Assembly (NCBI GenBank): GCA_035455185.1
Contig: DATIFQ010000316.1
Coordinates: 1-5,856, forward strand
Direction: 5' to 3'
DNA from: JAEHDI01 sp035455185
GTDB taxonomy: Bacteria; Acidobacteriota; Terriglobia; Bryobacterales; Bryobacteraceae
DNA length: 5,856 nucleotides
The notes under the pieces are model-generated. The model had not been told where the DNA came from, made no database searches, and saw only the letters and a program-made list of their open reading frames with translations. The position numbers and the translations under genes are program-made. How positions within the stretch are numbered: position 1 is the stretch's first letter; each line of letters starts with the position of its first letter. Shown piece after piece: positions 1 through 4,588 of this stretch.

Positions 1-1
1 C

Positions 2-481
2 GCGGACGAAGAGTTGCATCGTCATGCGCTCGAGAACATCGAGCAGGCCGACGCCCTCCTCTTCGGCCGGGTGACTTACGAAATGATGGAGGCAGCGTGG
101 CGGTCGCCGCGGACCGGAGCGATGCCTGATTGGACGGAGCCTTTCGCCCGGACGATCGACGCGGCCAGGAAGTATGTGGTGTCGAGCACCCTGGACCGGG
201 TCGATTGGAACGCGGAGCTCGTGCGCGGGGATCTGGGGAAGGCCGTTCAGCAGCTCAAGCGGGAGTCGGGTAAGGGACTGTTCGTGGGAGGCGTGAAGCT
301 TCCGCTGGCGCTGGCGGAGATGGGACTGATCGACGAGTACGAGCTCGTGGTGCACCCCAGGATAGCCGGCCATGGGCCGACGTTGTTCGCCGGGCTATCG
401 AAGCATGTCGACTTGAAGCTCGTGAACCGGCTGGATTTCGGCTCGGGGGCGGTGGCGATGCGGTATGAGCCGAGAGGGTAG
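2..481 (+). CDS. RibD C-terminal/DHFR-like reductase family protein (5' truncated)
   Basis: The frame is open from the left edge (first full codon at 2), giving 159 residues before TAG. A TTG at 14 could be read as a start, but the residues before it (ADEE) continue the family pattern, so the true start probably lies outside the window, perhaps 25-35 residues upstream. The family is recognised from ADALLFGRVTYEMM near the start, the VSSTLDRVDW strand in the middle, and a C-terminal block with GLFVGG followed by LALAEMGLIDEYELVVHP and GHGPTLF. This is the usual signature of small stand-alone proteins with the NADPH-binding RibD_C/dihydrofolate-reductase fold. They are cytoplasmic and their substrates are mostly unknown; neither a riboflavin role nor trimethoprim resistance can be claimed. 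The gene may itself be a cassette, because an attC-like site (605-676) follows about 120 bp after its stop. Confidence 0.85.
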   Translation, partial: ADEELHRHALENIEQADALLFGRVTYEMMEAAWRSPRTGAMPDWTEPFARTIDAARKYVVSSTLDRVDWNAELVRGDLGKAVQQLKRESGKGLFVGGVKLPLALAEMGLIDEYELVVHPRIAGHGPTLFAGLSKHVDLKLVNRLDFGSGAVAMRYEPRG

Positions 482-499
482 CCATCCGTCGAAGCGCTG

Positions 500-516
500 C
501 GCCAGACAGTCTGGCG
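500..516. terminator. Perfect hairpin after the RibD-like gene
   Basis: CGCCAGAC and GTCTGGCG are exact reverse complements around one A, so the stem is 7 bp with a 3-nt loop. It begins 19 nt after the stop codon. No T-run follows, so it is not a classical intrinsic terminator. It could stabilise the mRNA 3' end or be an operator palindrome. Confidence 0.3.
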
Positions 517-547
517 GGTCAAGGTCAGGAACGAGGCAGGACTCTTG

Positions 548-576
548 TTGACGAGAATTTCGACGGCGCGGATATT
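548..576 (+). promoter_or_regulatory. Candidate sigma70-type promoter upstream of the first attC
   Basis: TTGACG (548-553, five of six matches to TTGACA) is followed after exactly 17 nt by GATATT (571-576, four of six matches to TATAAT). Transcription would start about 583, just before attC-1, and would read into the cupin cassette and the genes beyond. This is inferred from two hexamers in GC-rich DNA and may be chance. Confidence 0.3.
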
Positions 577-604
577 GACGCGTGCTCGTGGCTGTCGGCA
601 GGCG

Positions 605-676
605 GCCTAACGAGCGCGTGCTGCGGGGTCGCTCATCGCCTTCCGCTTTTCGCTCGCCGCTGGCGCGCCGCTAGGC
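605..676 (+). repeat. attC-like site 1 (72 bp)
   Basis: The left box GCCTAAC (605-611) matches RYYYAAC. The right box GCTAGGC (670-676) has one mismatch to GTTRRRY. The arms pair as GCGCGTGCTGCGG against the reverse complement of CCGCTGGCGCGC, leaving G620 unpaired. It is the most diverged of the longer sites in its central sequence. Confidence 0.7.
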
Positions 677-704
677 GGCCCGAACGTACAGACAGGAGAC
701 GACG

Positions 705-1049
705 ATGAAAAACGAGCACGCGGCGCCTGAGACGAGAGGCGTTACGGTGAAGCTCCTAGCATCCCTTGACCTTGGCCCTGAACTCGAAGGCATGGCAGGG
801 CGCCAACTTCGAATGCGAATGGTGACTATCGAACCTGGAGGGATCTTCGGACCGATTCACGACCATAAAGACAGGTCGGGCATGGTCTACATACTGCAAG
901 GAACGATCACTGATCATCGAGATGGAGTGGCTAAGGAGTATGGGCCGGGAGTGGGCTGGCCCGAGGATACGAATACCACGCACTGGCTTGAGAATAGAGG
1001 AACGACGGCGGCGGTGGAGATTTCATTCGATATAGTCAGGCAACAGTGA
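705..1049 (+). CDS. Single-domain cupin protein
   Basis: This 114-residue protein starts at ATG with AGGAGA at 694-699, a good SD at 5-nt spacing. It is a small beta-barrel cupin. Motif 1 is PGGIFGPIHDHKDRSGMVYILQG (split here: PGGIFGP then HDH then VYILQG), with H52 and H54 as metal ligands. The glutamate normally found four or five residues later is replaced by Ser/Gly/Met. Motif 2 is seen at 80-97 (GPGVGWPEDTNTTHWLEN), with ligand H93 and N97. Three histidines may therefore bind a metal without the acidic ligand. Relatives often carry a signal peptide; this one has none and is probably cytoplasmic. It is the only gene of its cassette, between attC-1 and attC-2. The substrate is unknown; a sugar- or sensor-type cupin rather than a defined enzyme is the safest call. 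Confidence 0.85.
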   Translation: MKNEHAAPETRGVTVKLLASLDLGPELEGMAGRQLRMRMVTIEPGGIFGPIHDHKDRSGMVYILQGTITDHRDGVAKEYGPGVGWPEDTNTTHWLENRGTTAAVEISFDIVRQQ

Positions 1050-1079
1050 AGCTCAGGCCCGCCATTCGCCCCAGTCGCC

Positions 1080-1154
1080 GCCTAACATGCGCGTGCAGCG
1101 GACTCCCTCACCGCCCTCGGCGCTTTCCCGCCGCTGACGCGCCACCCGTTATAC
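1080..1154 (+). repeat. attC-like site 2 (75 bp)
   Basis: The left box is GCCTAAC (1080-1086). The right box GTTATAC (1148-1154) has T where a purine is expected. The inner arm GCGCGTGCAGCGG pairs with the reverse complement of CCGCTGACGCGC, leaving G1095 as the single unpaired base. Confidence 0.75.
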
Positions 1155-1169
1155 GCTCTTGTCGGCGAA

Positions 1170-1175
1170 GGGAGG
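1170..1175 (+). promoter_or_regulatory. Shine-Dalgarno supporting the original start at 1183
   Basis: GGGAGG lies 7 nt before ATG 1183. This near-ideal site feeds a reading frame of only 19 codons before TAG, which shows that the signal-peptide start was the genuine start before the frame was broken. Confidence 0.6.
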
Positions 1176-1182
1176 ATTTCAA

Positions 1183-1563
1183 ATGAAGGCTCGGTTCACG
1201 TCTGGTGTGATCGCGTCGTTGCTTGTCGCGACGTTCGCGTAGGCTGCGACGAACCTCAACTCTTCCAGGAGCAATATCTACCGATTGACCTATCCGAGCG
1301 ATCTCGTGAGCCGAAATCAAGCGAAGGCGGTTCTGACAGAACTGGACAAGATAGGTCCGGCAGATGAAGGGAAGCTGAAGCAGTGGCTGCCGGCCAACTT
1401 CAAGCGCTTTGGCATCGCGGGCGAGCGGGTCAGGAAGCTGGTCGTCTTGCCCCACAGCAAGGAACTAAAGGAAATCGCGATTATCCTCTTGACAAAGCCG
1501 GAAGACGAGGCGGCAGCGATTGCGGTCACGATCAAGTCCAGTAAATCCAACAGCTCAGAATGA
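1183..1563 (+). pseudogene. Small secreted protein gene broken by in-frame TAG at codon 20
   Basis: ATG 1183 follows a strong SD (GGGAGG, about 1170-1175) and encodes MKARFTSGVIASLLVATFA, a clear signal peptide. Codon 20 (1240-1242) is TAG. The same frame then stays open for 106 codons to TGA 1561-1563, starting AATNLNSSRSN. Restoring TAG to CAG would give TFA-QAATN, a normal signal-peptidase I site, so a single C-to-T change is the simplest history. The mature part is hydrophilic, with a lysine-rich middle and the hydrophobic strands KLVVLP and IAIILL; I do not recognise the family. An internal TTG at 1285 could start a 92-residue cytoplasmic form, but it has no good SD. Alternatives are a sequencing error or amber readthrough. 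The gene fills the cassette between attC-2 and attC-3. Confidence 0.65.
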
Positions 1564-1601
1564 GATCTCGACGCGGCAACATCGGTCGGTGCCGAACCGG
1601 C

Positions 1602-1716
1602 GGCTAACCTGGCGTTGCAGCGGACTCGCCGCCGTCGCTTTCGCTCGGGCCGCTCGCTGCGCTCGTTCGGCCCGCCGCGCTCGTTCGGCTCGCCGCTGAA
1701 CGCCCGGCCGTTGGGC
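1602..1716 (+). repeat. attC-like site 3 (115 bp) with internal tandem duplication
   Basis: The left box is GGCTAAC (1602-1608, one mismatch) and the right box is GTTGGGC (1710-1716, full match). GGCGTTGCAGCGG pairs with the reverse complement of CCGCTGAACGCC, leaving G1617 unpaired. The site is the longest because its loop holds an 18-bp tandem duplication (1659-1676 and 1677-1694, 17 of 18 identical). It shares 38 identical bases with attC-4 (TGGCGTTGCAGCGG onward). Confidence 0.85.
1659..1694. repeat. 18-bp tandem duplication inside attC-3
   Basis: Two adjacent copies of GCGCTCGTTCGGCYCGCC occur at 1659-1676 and 1677-1694, differing at one base. They lie in the variable loop of attC-3 and account for most of its extra length over attC-4 and attC-5. 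Confidence 0.85.
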
Positions 1717-1788
1717 GCTTTACGTCTCGGAAACTGTGAGAGCCGACCTAGTACAGATCGGAAACTCGGTTAGCGCCAGGGAGACAAA

Positions 1789-2115
1789 ATGCCGTTCTAC
1801 TTGTCGAAGTTCAGCTACACGCCCGAGACCTGGGCCAGACTGATCGGCCACCCTGAGGACCGCCGAGACGCTGCCCGAGCTTACATCGCCTCGGTCGGTG
1901 GGAAGCTCCATGGGTTCTGGTACGCCTTCGGAGCACGCGACGGTTACACCTTGTGGGAGGCCCCAGACAACGTGTCTATGGCCGCGGTCGCGCTGGCCAT
2001 TGGCGCAGGCGGCGCCCTCAGTGAGCTCGAAACAACAGTTCTCCTGACGGTCGAGGAAACGATGGATGCCCTGCGCAAGGCTGGACAAGTCCGGTACCGA
2101 CCCCCCGGCACGTAG
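1789..2115 (+). CDS. GYD domain-containing protein
   Basis: This 108-residue protein starts at ATG with AGGGAG at 1778-1783, 5 nt upstream. The whole length fits a single GYD domain, a ferredoxin-like alpha/beta fold: an N-terminal strand MPFYLSKFSYTPE, a helix rich in Arg and Ala (DRRDAARAYIASVGGKL), the family's central block FWYAFGARDGYTLWEAPDN, then a helix SMAAVALAIGAGGAL and a final strand and helix. The name-giving motif is read here as RDGYTLWEAP. Members are small cytoplasmic proteins with no established reaction; a dimeric ligand-binding or monooxygenase-like role has been suggested from the fold only. It is a complete cassette between attC-3 and attC-4, with no sign of damage. Confidence 0.85.
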   Translation: MPFYLSKFSYTPETWARLIGHPEDRRDAARAYIASVGGKLHGFWYAFGARDGYTLWEAPDNVSMAAVALAIGAGGALSELETTVLLTVEETMDALRKAGQVRYRPPGT

Positions 2116-2145
2116 CGGATCCCGCGTGAAGAATCCAAGCGCGGC

Positions 2146-2242
2146 GCCTAACATGGCGTTGCAGCGGACTCGCCGCCGTCGCTTTCGCTCGCGCCGCCCG
2201 CTCCGCTCTCTCGGGCCGCCGCTCGACACCCAACCGTTAGGC
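2146..2242 (+). repeat. attC-like site 4 (97 bp), best preserved
   Basis: GCCTAAC (2146-2152) and GTTAGGC (2236-2242) are exact reverse complements and match both integron box consensuses. The arm GGCGTTGCAGCGG pairs imperfectly with the reverse complement of CCGCTCGACACCC, with G2161 unpaired. It is the site most likely to be still recombinogenic. Confidence 0.88.
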
Positions 2243-2265
2243 CGCCAGGGCACAAGGAAGCGGCC

Positions 2266-2751
2266 GTGAGCACCATAGCGGCCGCTCGGTTCGGCTCGGT
2301 CTTCTCGGCCGGGCTGGTCGCCGGCGTCCTCTTGGGGGATCGCATGGGAGCGAGCTTTGCCCGCCCCGCGCTCTCGGCCTCGAGCTTCGTGACTTTTCAA
2401 CAGATCTTGCACAGACACTTCGTGTGGATGATGCCGATCCTGTTGGGGATTGCGATTCTGTCTATGGCGACCTGGTTGATGCTGGCCCATGCTCGCCCCG
2501 GAAGCGCGGAGTTCACCTTCGTGGGGCTGGCTGAACTCGCGTTCATCTCTATCGTTGTCCTCACCCGAGCGATCAATGTTCCAATCAACGTTCAGCTCAT
2601 GACGTGGGATGCGTCCTCACCGCCCTCGGGAGTCATGAACACTTGGGTCCGGTGGGAGCAGGCGCACACGGCGCGCACGGTCATAGCGGTCCTGGGGTTT
2701 GCGCTGCTACTCTTGGCGTTCGGAACTTCGAGGAGCCAGCAGGCGGCCTGA
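2266..2751 (+). CDS. DUF1772 (anthrone oxygenase-like) integral membrane protein
   Basis: This 161-residue protein starts at GTG; AAGGAAG at 2254-2260, 5 nt upstream, decides the start. Four membrane segments are visible at about residues 8-24, 54-75, 84-100 and 137-152. The family signature lies between the third and fourth segments: R101-AI-N104-VPI-N108, W114 in a WDASSPP turn, then W127-VRW-EQAH-TAR with H134 and R137. This arrangement is typical of DUF1772 proteins, a group that includes fungal anthrone oxygenases; most bacterial members have no known substrate. It would sit in the inner membrane. The TGA stop (2749-2751) lies inside the left box of attC-5, so the recombination site ends the gene. 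It is a complete cassette. Confidence 0.85.
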   Translation: MSTIAAARFGSVFSAGLVAGVLLGDRMGASFARPALSASSFVTFQQILHRHFVWMMPILLGIAILSMATWLMLAHARPGSAEFTFVGLAELAFISIVVLTRAINVPINVQLMTWDASSPPSGVMNTWVRWEQAHTARTVIAVLGFALLLLAFGTSRSQQAA

Positions 2752-2833
2752 CATGGCGTTGCCGCGGACTCGCCGCCCTCGGTATCGCTCGGGCCGCTCG
2801 CTCGGTTCGCCGCTGAACGCCCGACTGCTCGGC
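2746..2833 (+). repeat. attC-like site 5 (88 bp), eroded boxes
   Basis: The left box is GCCTGAC (2746-2752, one mismatch) and the right end is GCTCGGC (2827-2833, two mismatches to GTTRRRY). The inner arms are intact: GGCGTTGCCGCGG against the reverse complement of CCGCTGAACGCC, with G2761 unpaired. The stop codon of the DUF1772 gene overlaps the left box. The loss of GTT at the exchange point suggests weak or no activity. Confidence 0.75.
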
Positions 2834-2994
2834 CCGGTCCCATGGACGGGCACGGAATCAATGGTGCGAGACGAACCCGGCGTAGCAGCCGATGAGCTCC
2901 TCGCTGTCGCTCGGACTTCACAGCCGCCGGGCAAGTATCGTTGCAGGCCCGGAACGCCCATCACGACTTGCGGTCGAGGTAGTCTGAACCTCTC
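2834..2994. other. Cassette leader without a recognisable gene
   Basis: These 161 bp separate attC-5 from the thioesterase start, the longest such leader among the cassettes. No convincing ORF, hairpin or promoter hexamer pair was seen. GAGGT at 2976-2980 is too far (14 nt) to serve as an SD for ATG 2995. Confidence 0.4.
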
Positions 2995-3453
2995 ATGAGA
3001 CGGATTCTCGAGCCTCCCGATCCGAATTTCCGAGCGCGCGTCAAGACCAGCTTTTCACTTCAGGGATTCATGGCAACGCTCGGCGCTTCATTAGAGCTCA
3101 TTGAACCGGGCGAGGTGCACATCGAGCTGCCGTTCTCGACGCACCTGTCGCAGCAACACGGCTACTTGCATGCCGGAGCGATAGCGGCAATTGCCGACAG
3201 TGCAAATGGATATGCCGCGCTCACCTTAGCGCCTGCCGGTGCCGAAGTATTGGCGGTGGAATTCAAGATCAACCTCATGGTCCCGGCGTCGGCGCCCCGA
3301 TTTCTCGCCCGCGGAAGAGTTCTCAGGCCGGGTCGTCGGCTTTCGACTTGCATTGCGGAAGTCGTCCCGATAGATGGTCCTGATCACGAGGCCATTGCCA
3401 CCATGCTCTCGACGATCAGCATCAGACCGGGTGATCCGCCGGGGCCTGCCTAA
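2995..3453 (+). CDS. PaaI-type hotdog-fold thioesterase
   Basis: This 152-residue protein starts at ATG 2995, the first start after an in-frame TAG at 2980-2982; the SD is poor, so initiation may be weak. The single hotdog domain is clear: the N-terminal helix FRARVKTSFSLQGFMATLG, a strand HIELPF (42-47), the active-site loop QQHG-YLHAG (53-61) leading into the central helix with D68 as the likely catalytic acid, then EFKINLMVPA (89-98) and the final strands RGRVLRPGRRLSTCIAEV. This layout is typical of PaaI/YbgC-like acyl-CoA thioesterases, which hydrolyse acyl- or phenylacetyl-CoA esters in the cytoplasm; the particular substrate cannot be told. The TAA stop (3451-3453) lies within the left box of attC-6. 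Full family length; an intact cassette. Confidence 0.88.
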   Translation: MRRILEPPDPNFRARVKTSFSLQGFMATLGASLELIEPGEVHIELPFSTHLSQQHGYLHAGAIAAIADSANGYAALTLAPAGAEVLAVEFKINLMVPASAPRFLARGRVLRPGRRLSTCIAEVVPIDGPDHEAIATMLSTISIRPGDPPGPA

Positions 3454-3537
3454 GGCGGCGTTACAGCGGACTCGCCGCCCTCGCTGCGCTCGAGCCAACG
3501 GTTCGGACCCTCGCCGCTGAACACTCGACCGACAGAT
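3448..3537 (+). repeat. attC-like site 6 (90 bp), right box lost
   Basis: The left box is GCCTAAG (3448-3454, last base changed), with the thioesterase stop TAA inside it. The sequence GGCGTTACAGCGGACTCGCC links it to attC-3 to attC-5, and TCGCCGCTGAAC marks the right arm. By alignment the right box is GACAGAT (3531-3537), without GTT. The unpaired position is A3463. It is probably inactive. Confidence 0.7.
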
Positions 3538-3557
3538 CGTGAGGAGGAGGTATCAGA

Positions 3558-3965
3558 ATGCTGGTTCGCGCACTGATCGTGGGGATAGTTGGAGGCGCCC
3601 TGACGACGCTGATTGCATGGTCTCCGGTCATTCCGGACCCTCTGGTTTTCTACTCTGTCACTCTGGCTGTGATTGGCGCCATCTACCTGGGTTTCGCATT
3701 TTCGGACGGCCGACCTTCAATCGTGGTTCTCGAGCTGCTCGTAGCCGGAGTATTCATCGCTCTTGCGCTGCTGGGTCTCTGGTCCGCTCCGACATTCATT
3801 GCGGTCGGGCTGGTCCTGCACGGCGTCTGGGATCTCGCGCATCGACCCCGTGGAGTGACGACGAAGCTTCCATCCTGGTACCCGTCGTTCTGCGCGGCCT
3901 ACGACTTCGTCTTCGCAGCCGCGTTTCTTCTCCTGGCGCACCGGTTCGCAGGCCGCGCGCCCTAA
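3558..3965 (+). CDS. DUF6010-like integral membrane protein
   Basis: This 135-residue protein starts at ATG 3558, after a very strong SD (AGGAGG at 3545-3550, 7 nt upstream). About five membrane segments are visible, near residues 5-21, 30-48, 54-74, 78-92 and 111-128, so it is almost wholly membrane-embedded. Conserved-looking polar features are H88-GVW-D92-LA-H95 at the end of the fourth segment and P105-SWYPSFCAAYD-116 at the start of the fifth. These match the histidine/aspartate pattern I associate with DUF6010, a bacterial family of unknown function; the family name is less certain than the topology. The TAA stop (3963-3965) lies in the left box of attC-7. It is a complete cassette with no damage. 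Confidence 0.8.
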   Translation: MLVRALIVGIVGGALTTLIAWSPVIPDPLVFYSVTLAVIGAIYLGFAFSDGRPSIVVLELLVAGVFIALALLGLWSAPTFIAVGLVLHGVWDLAHRPRGVTTKLPSWYPSFCAAYDFVFAAAFLLLAHRFAGRAP

Positions 3966-4030
3966 GGTGGCGTCGCAATCGGAATCCCGAGGCGAGGCGC
4001 CGTTCGCCGATTGACGCTATAGAGTTGGGC
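3960..4030 (+). repeat. attC-like site 7 (71 bp)
   Basis: The left box is CCCTAAG (3960-3966) and the right box GTTGGGC (4024-4030) fully matches GTTRRRY. The arm GGCGTCGCAATCGG pairs with the reverse complement of CCGATTGACGCT, leaving G3975 and C3976 unpaired. The central sequence differs from the other sites, so this cassette may come from another source. The stop of the DUF6010-like gene overlaps the left box. Confidence 0.72.
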
Positions 4031-4044
4031 CCGTCGGTGGTTCG

Positions 4045-4368
4045 ATGAAAAGGCGTTCCTCGTGCACCTGTCGCCCCAGGGACTCGAAAGCTGTCCGTGC
4101 TCTCGCGTTCGGCACGCTGGCTCTGGGCGCGCTGGCCGCAGGGGCGCTGGCGGTCGGTGCACTGGCCATCGGCGCGATCTCGATTGGCCGCCTGGCAATC
4201 GGCCGCTCCCGAATACGGCGCGTGGACATCGACGCGCTCGTCGTTCGAGAGCTCCGCGTCACCGAAAACCTGCAGCTTCCACCGACGCCGCGCTCCGAGA
4301 GCAATCCAAGTTCGCCTCCCGGCTCGCCGCCGAACGCCCGGCCGTCGGATGTCTCGCGCGCGCCCTGA
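4045..4368 (+). CDS. Pentad-repeat protein with attC-derived C-terminus
   Basis: This 107-residue protein has ATG only 14 nt after attC-7, with a weak SD (GGTGG, 4036-4040). Residues 16-75 form about twelve consecutive five-residue units: AVRAL, AFGTL, ALGAL, AAGAL, AVGAL, AIGAI, SIGRL, AIGRS, RIRRV, DIDAL, VVREL, RVTEN. The period-5 pattern with small and branched residues resembles the pentapeptide-repeat beta-solenoid; a membrane-inserting Ala/Gly/Leu hairpin is the alternative for residues 16-53. Similar small proteins are widespread, with no assigned function. The last 32 residues are Pro/Ser-rich and low in complexity; their 3' part is read from the right arm of a decayed attC (about 4318-4350), so the original protein may have ended near residue 75-80. 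The basic Cys-containing N-terminus (MKRRSSCTCRPRDSK) is not a signal peptide. Confidence 0.6.
   Translation: MKRRSSCTCRPRDSKAVRALAFGTLALGALAAGALAVGALAIGAISIGRLAIGRSRIRRVDIDALVVRELRVTENLQLPPTPRSESNPSSPPGSPPNARPSDVSRAP
4318..4350 (+). repeat. Right-half attC remnant inside the pentad-repeat gene
   Basis: CGGCTCGCCGCCGAACGCCC and the bases following it to GTCGGAT (4344-4350) match the right arm of attC-3 (1687-1717) with only a few substitutions. No matching left box or left arm is seen upstream, so this is a half-site or a badly decayed attC. It is translated as part of the upstream gene. Confidence 0.6.
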
Positions 4369-4588
4369 TGGGGATGCCCGGCCCGTGGCAGCCCCGGGCG
4401 CTGGCCGTGCTCACAAGGGAGAGCCATACGCTCAGTTTTCGGCCAGCGGCGGCGCGGGGTGGTCCCTCTGGCAGATGCGCTCGTTCGCCTTGACCTGATT
4501 GGCCGCAGGTAATACGCTGCGCTTCCCTCGGGCAGCCTCGAAGCAGCCAATGCCGGTTGCTTACTCTTCCGATGGAAAGGATCCCAAT
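4369..4588. other. Intergenic stretch after the array
   Basis: No convincing gene or complete attC is present in these 220 bp. TTGACC at 4490-4495 has only a poor, badly spaced -10 partner (TAATAC, 4510-4515). The segment is the likely transition from cassette DNA to resident chromosome. Confidence 0.35.
4574..4581 (+). promoter_or_regulatory. Shine-Dalgarno deciding the start at 4589
   Basis: GGAAAGGA ends 7 nt before ATG 4589. The frame is open upstream to a TTG at 4499, but that start lacks an SD and would bury the signal peptide behind 30 extra residues. Confidence 0.65.

Larger units (their letters stand above)
605..4350 (+). mobile_element. Integron-like cassette array without visible integrase (CALIN)
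   Basis: Seven attC-like palindromes (605-676, 1080-1154, 1602-1716, 2146-2242, 2746-2833, 3448-3537, 3960-4030) and one half-site (about 4318-4350) alternate with single same-strand genes. Integron recombination cuts between G and TT of the right-hand box, which gives approximate cassettes of 671-1148 (cupin), 1149-1710 (broken secreted protein), 1711-2236 (GYD), 2237-2827 (DUF1772), 2828-3531 (thioesterase), 3532-4024 (DUF6010-like) and 4025-4344 (pentad repeat). Similar left-arm sequence (GCAGCGGACTCGCCGCC in the middle sites) marks them as one attC family, as in chromosomal arrays. No intI or attI is seen; either may lie outside the window. The unrelated products, individual SD sites and uniform orientation all agree with a cassette array. 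Confidence 0.8.

Noticed and set aside
2..481. RibD/DHFR-like protein as a trimethoprim-resistance (dfr) cassette
   Set aside because: The visible motifs are of the RibD_C-type small reductase family, not of DfrA or DfrB; adjacency to attC alone does not support resistance.
2066..2269. Plus-strand frame whose middle reads MALQRTRRRRFRSRR
   Set aside because: This is translated attC-4. The same Arg-rich peptide appears wherever this attC family is read in that frame and is a known kind of annotation artefact, not a protein.
1720..2490. A 256-codon minus-strand frame across the GYD gene, attC-4 and part of the DUF1772 gene
   Set aside because: Arg/Gly-rich product with no family resemblance; it crosses a recombination site and two well-supported plus-strand genes.
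2699..2998. Plus-strand 99-codon frame over attC-5 and the thioesterase leader
   Set aside because: It overlaps the end of the DUF1772 gene in another frame and reads through attC-5; the part after the attC has no SD or recognisable domain.
605..3537. Repeated short GC-rich palindromes as a CRISPR or REP-type array
   Set aside because: Spacing is one gene long, units vary from 71 to 115 bp, and the end boxes and bulge match attC architecture rather than CRISPR repeats or REP elements.
4376..4399. GCCCGG...CCGGGC inverted repeat as a terminator
   Set aside because: A 6-bp stem with a 12-nt loop and no T-run in GC-rich DNA is expected by chance.
4490..4515. TTGACC...TAATAC as a promoter for the DUF4440 gene
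   Set aside because: The spacer is only 14 nt and the -10 match is poor (three of six).
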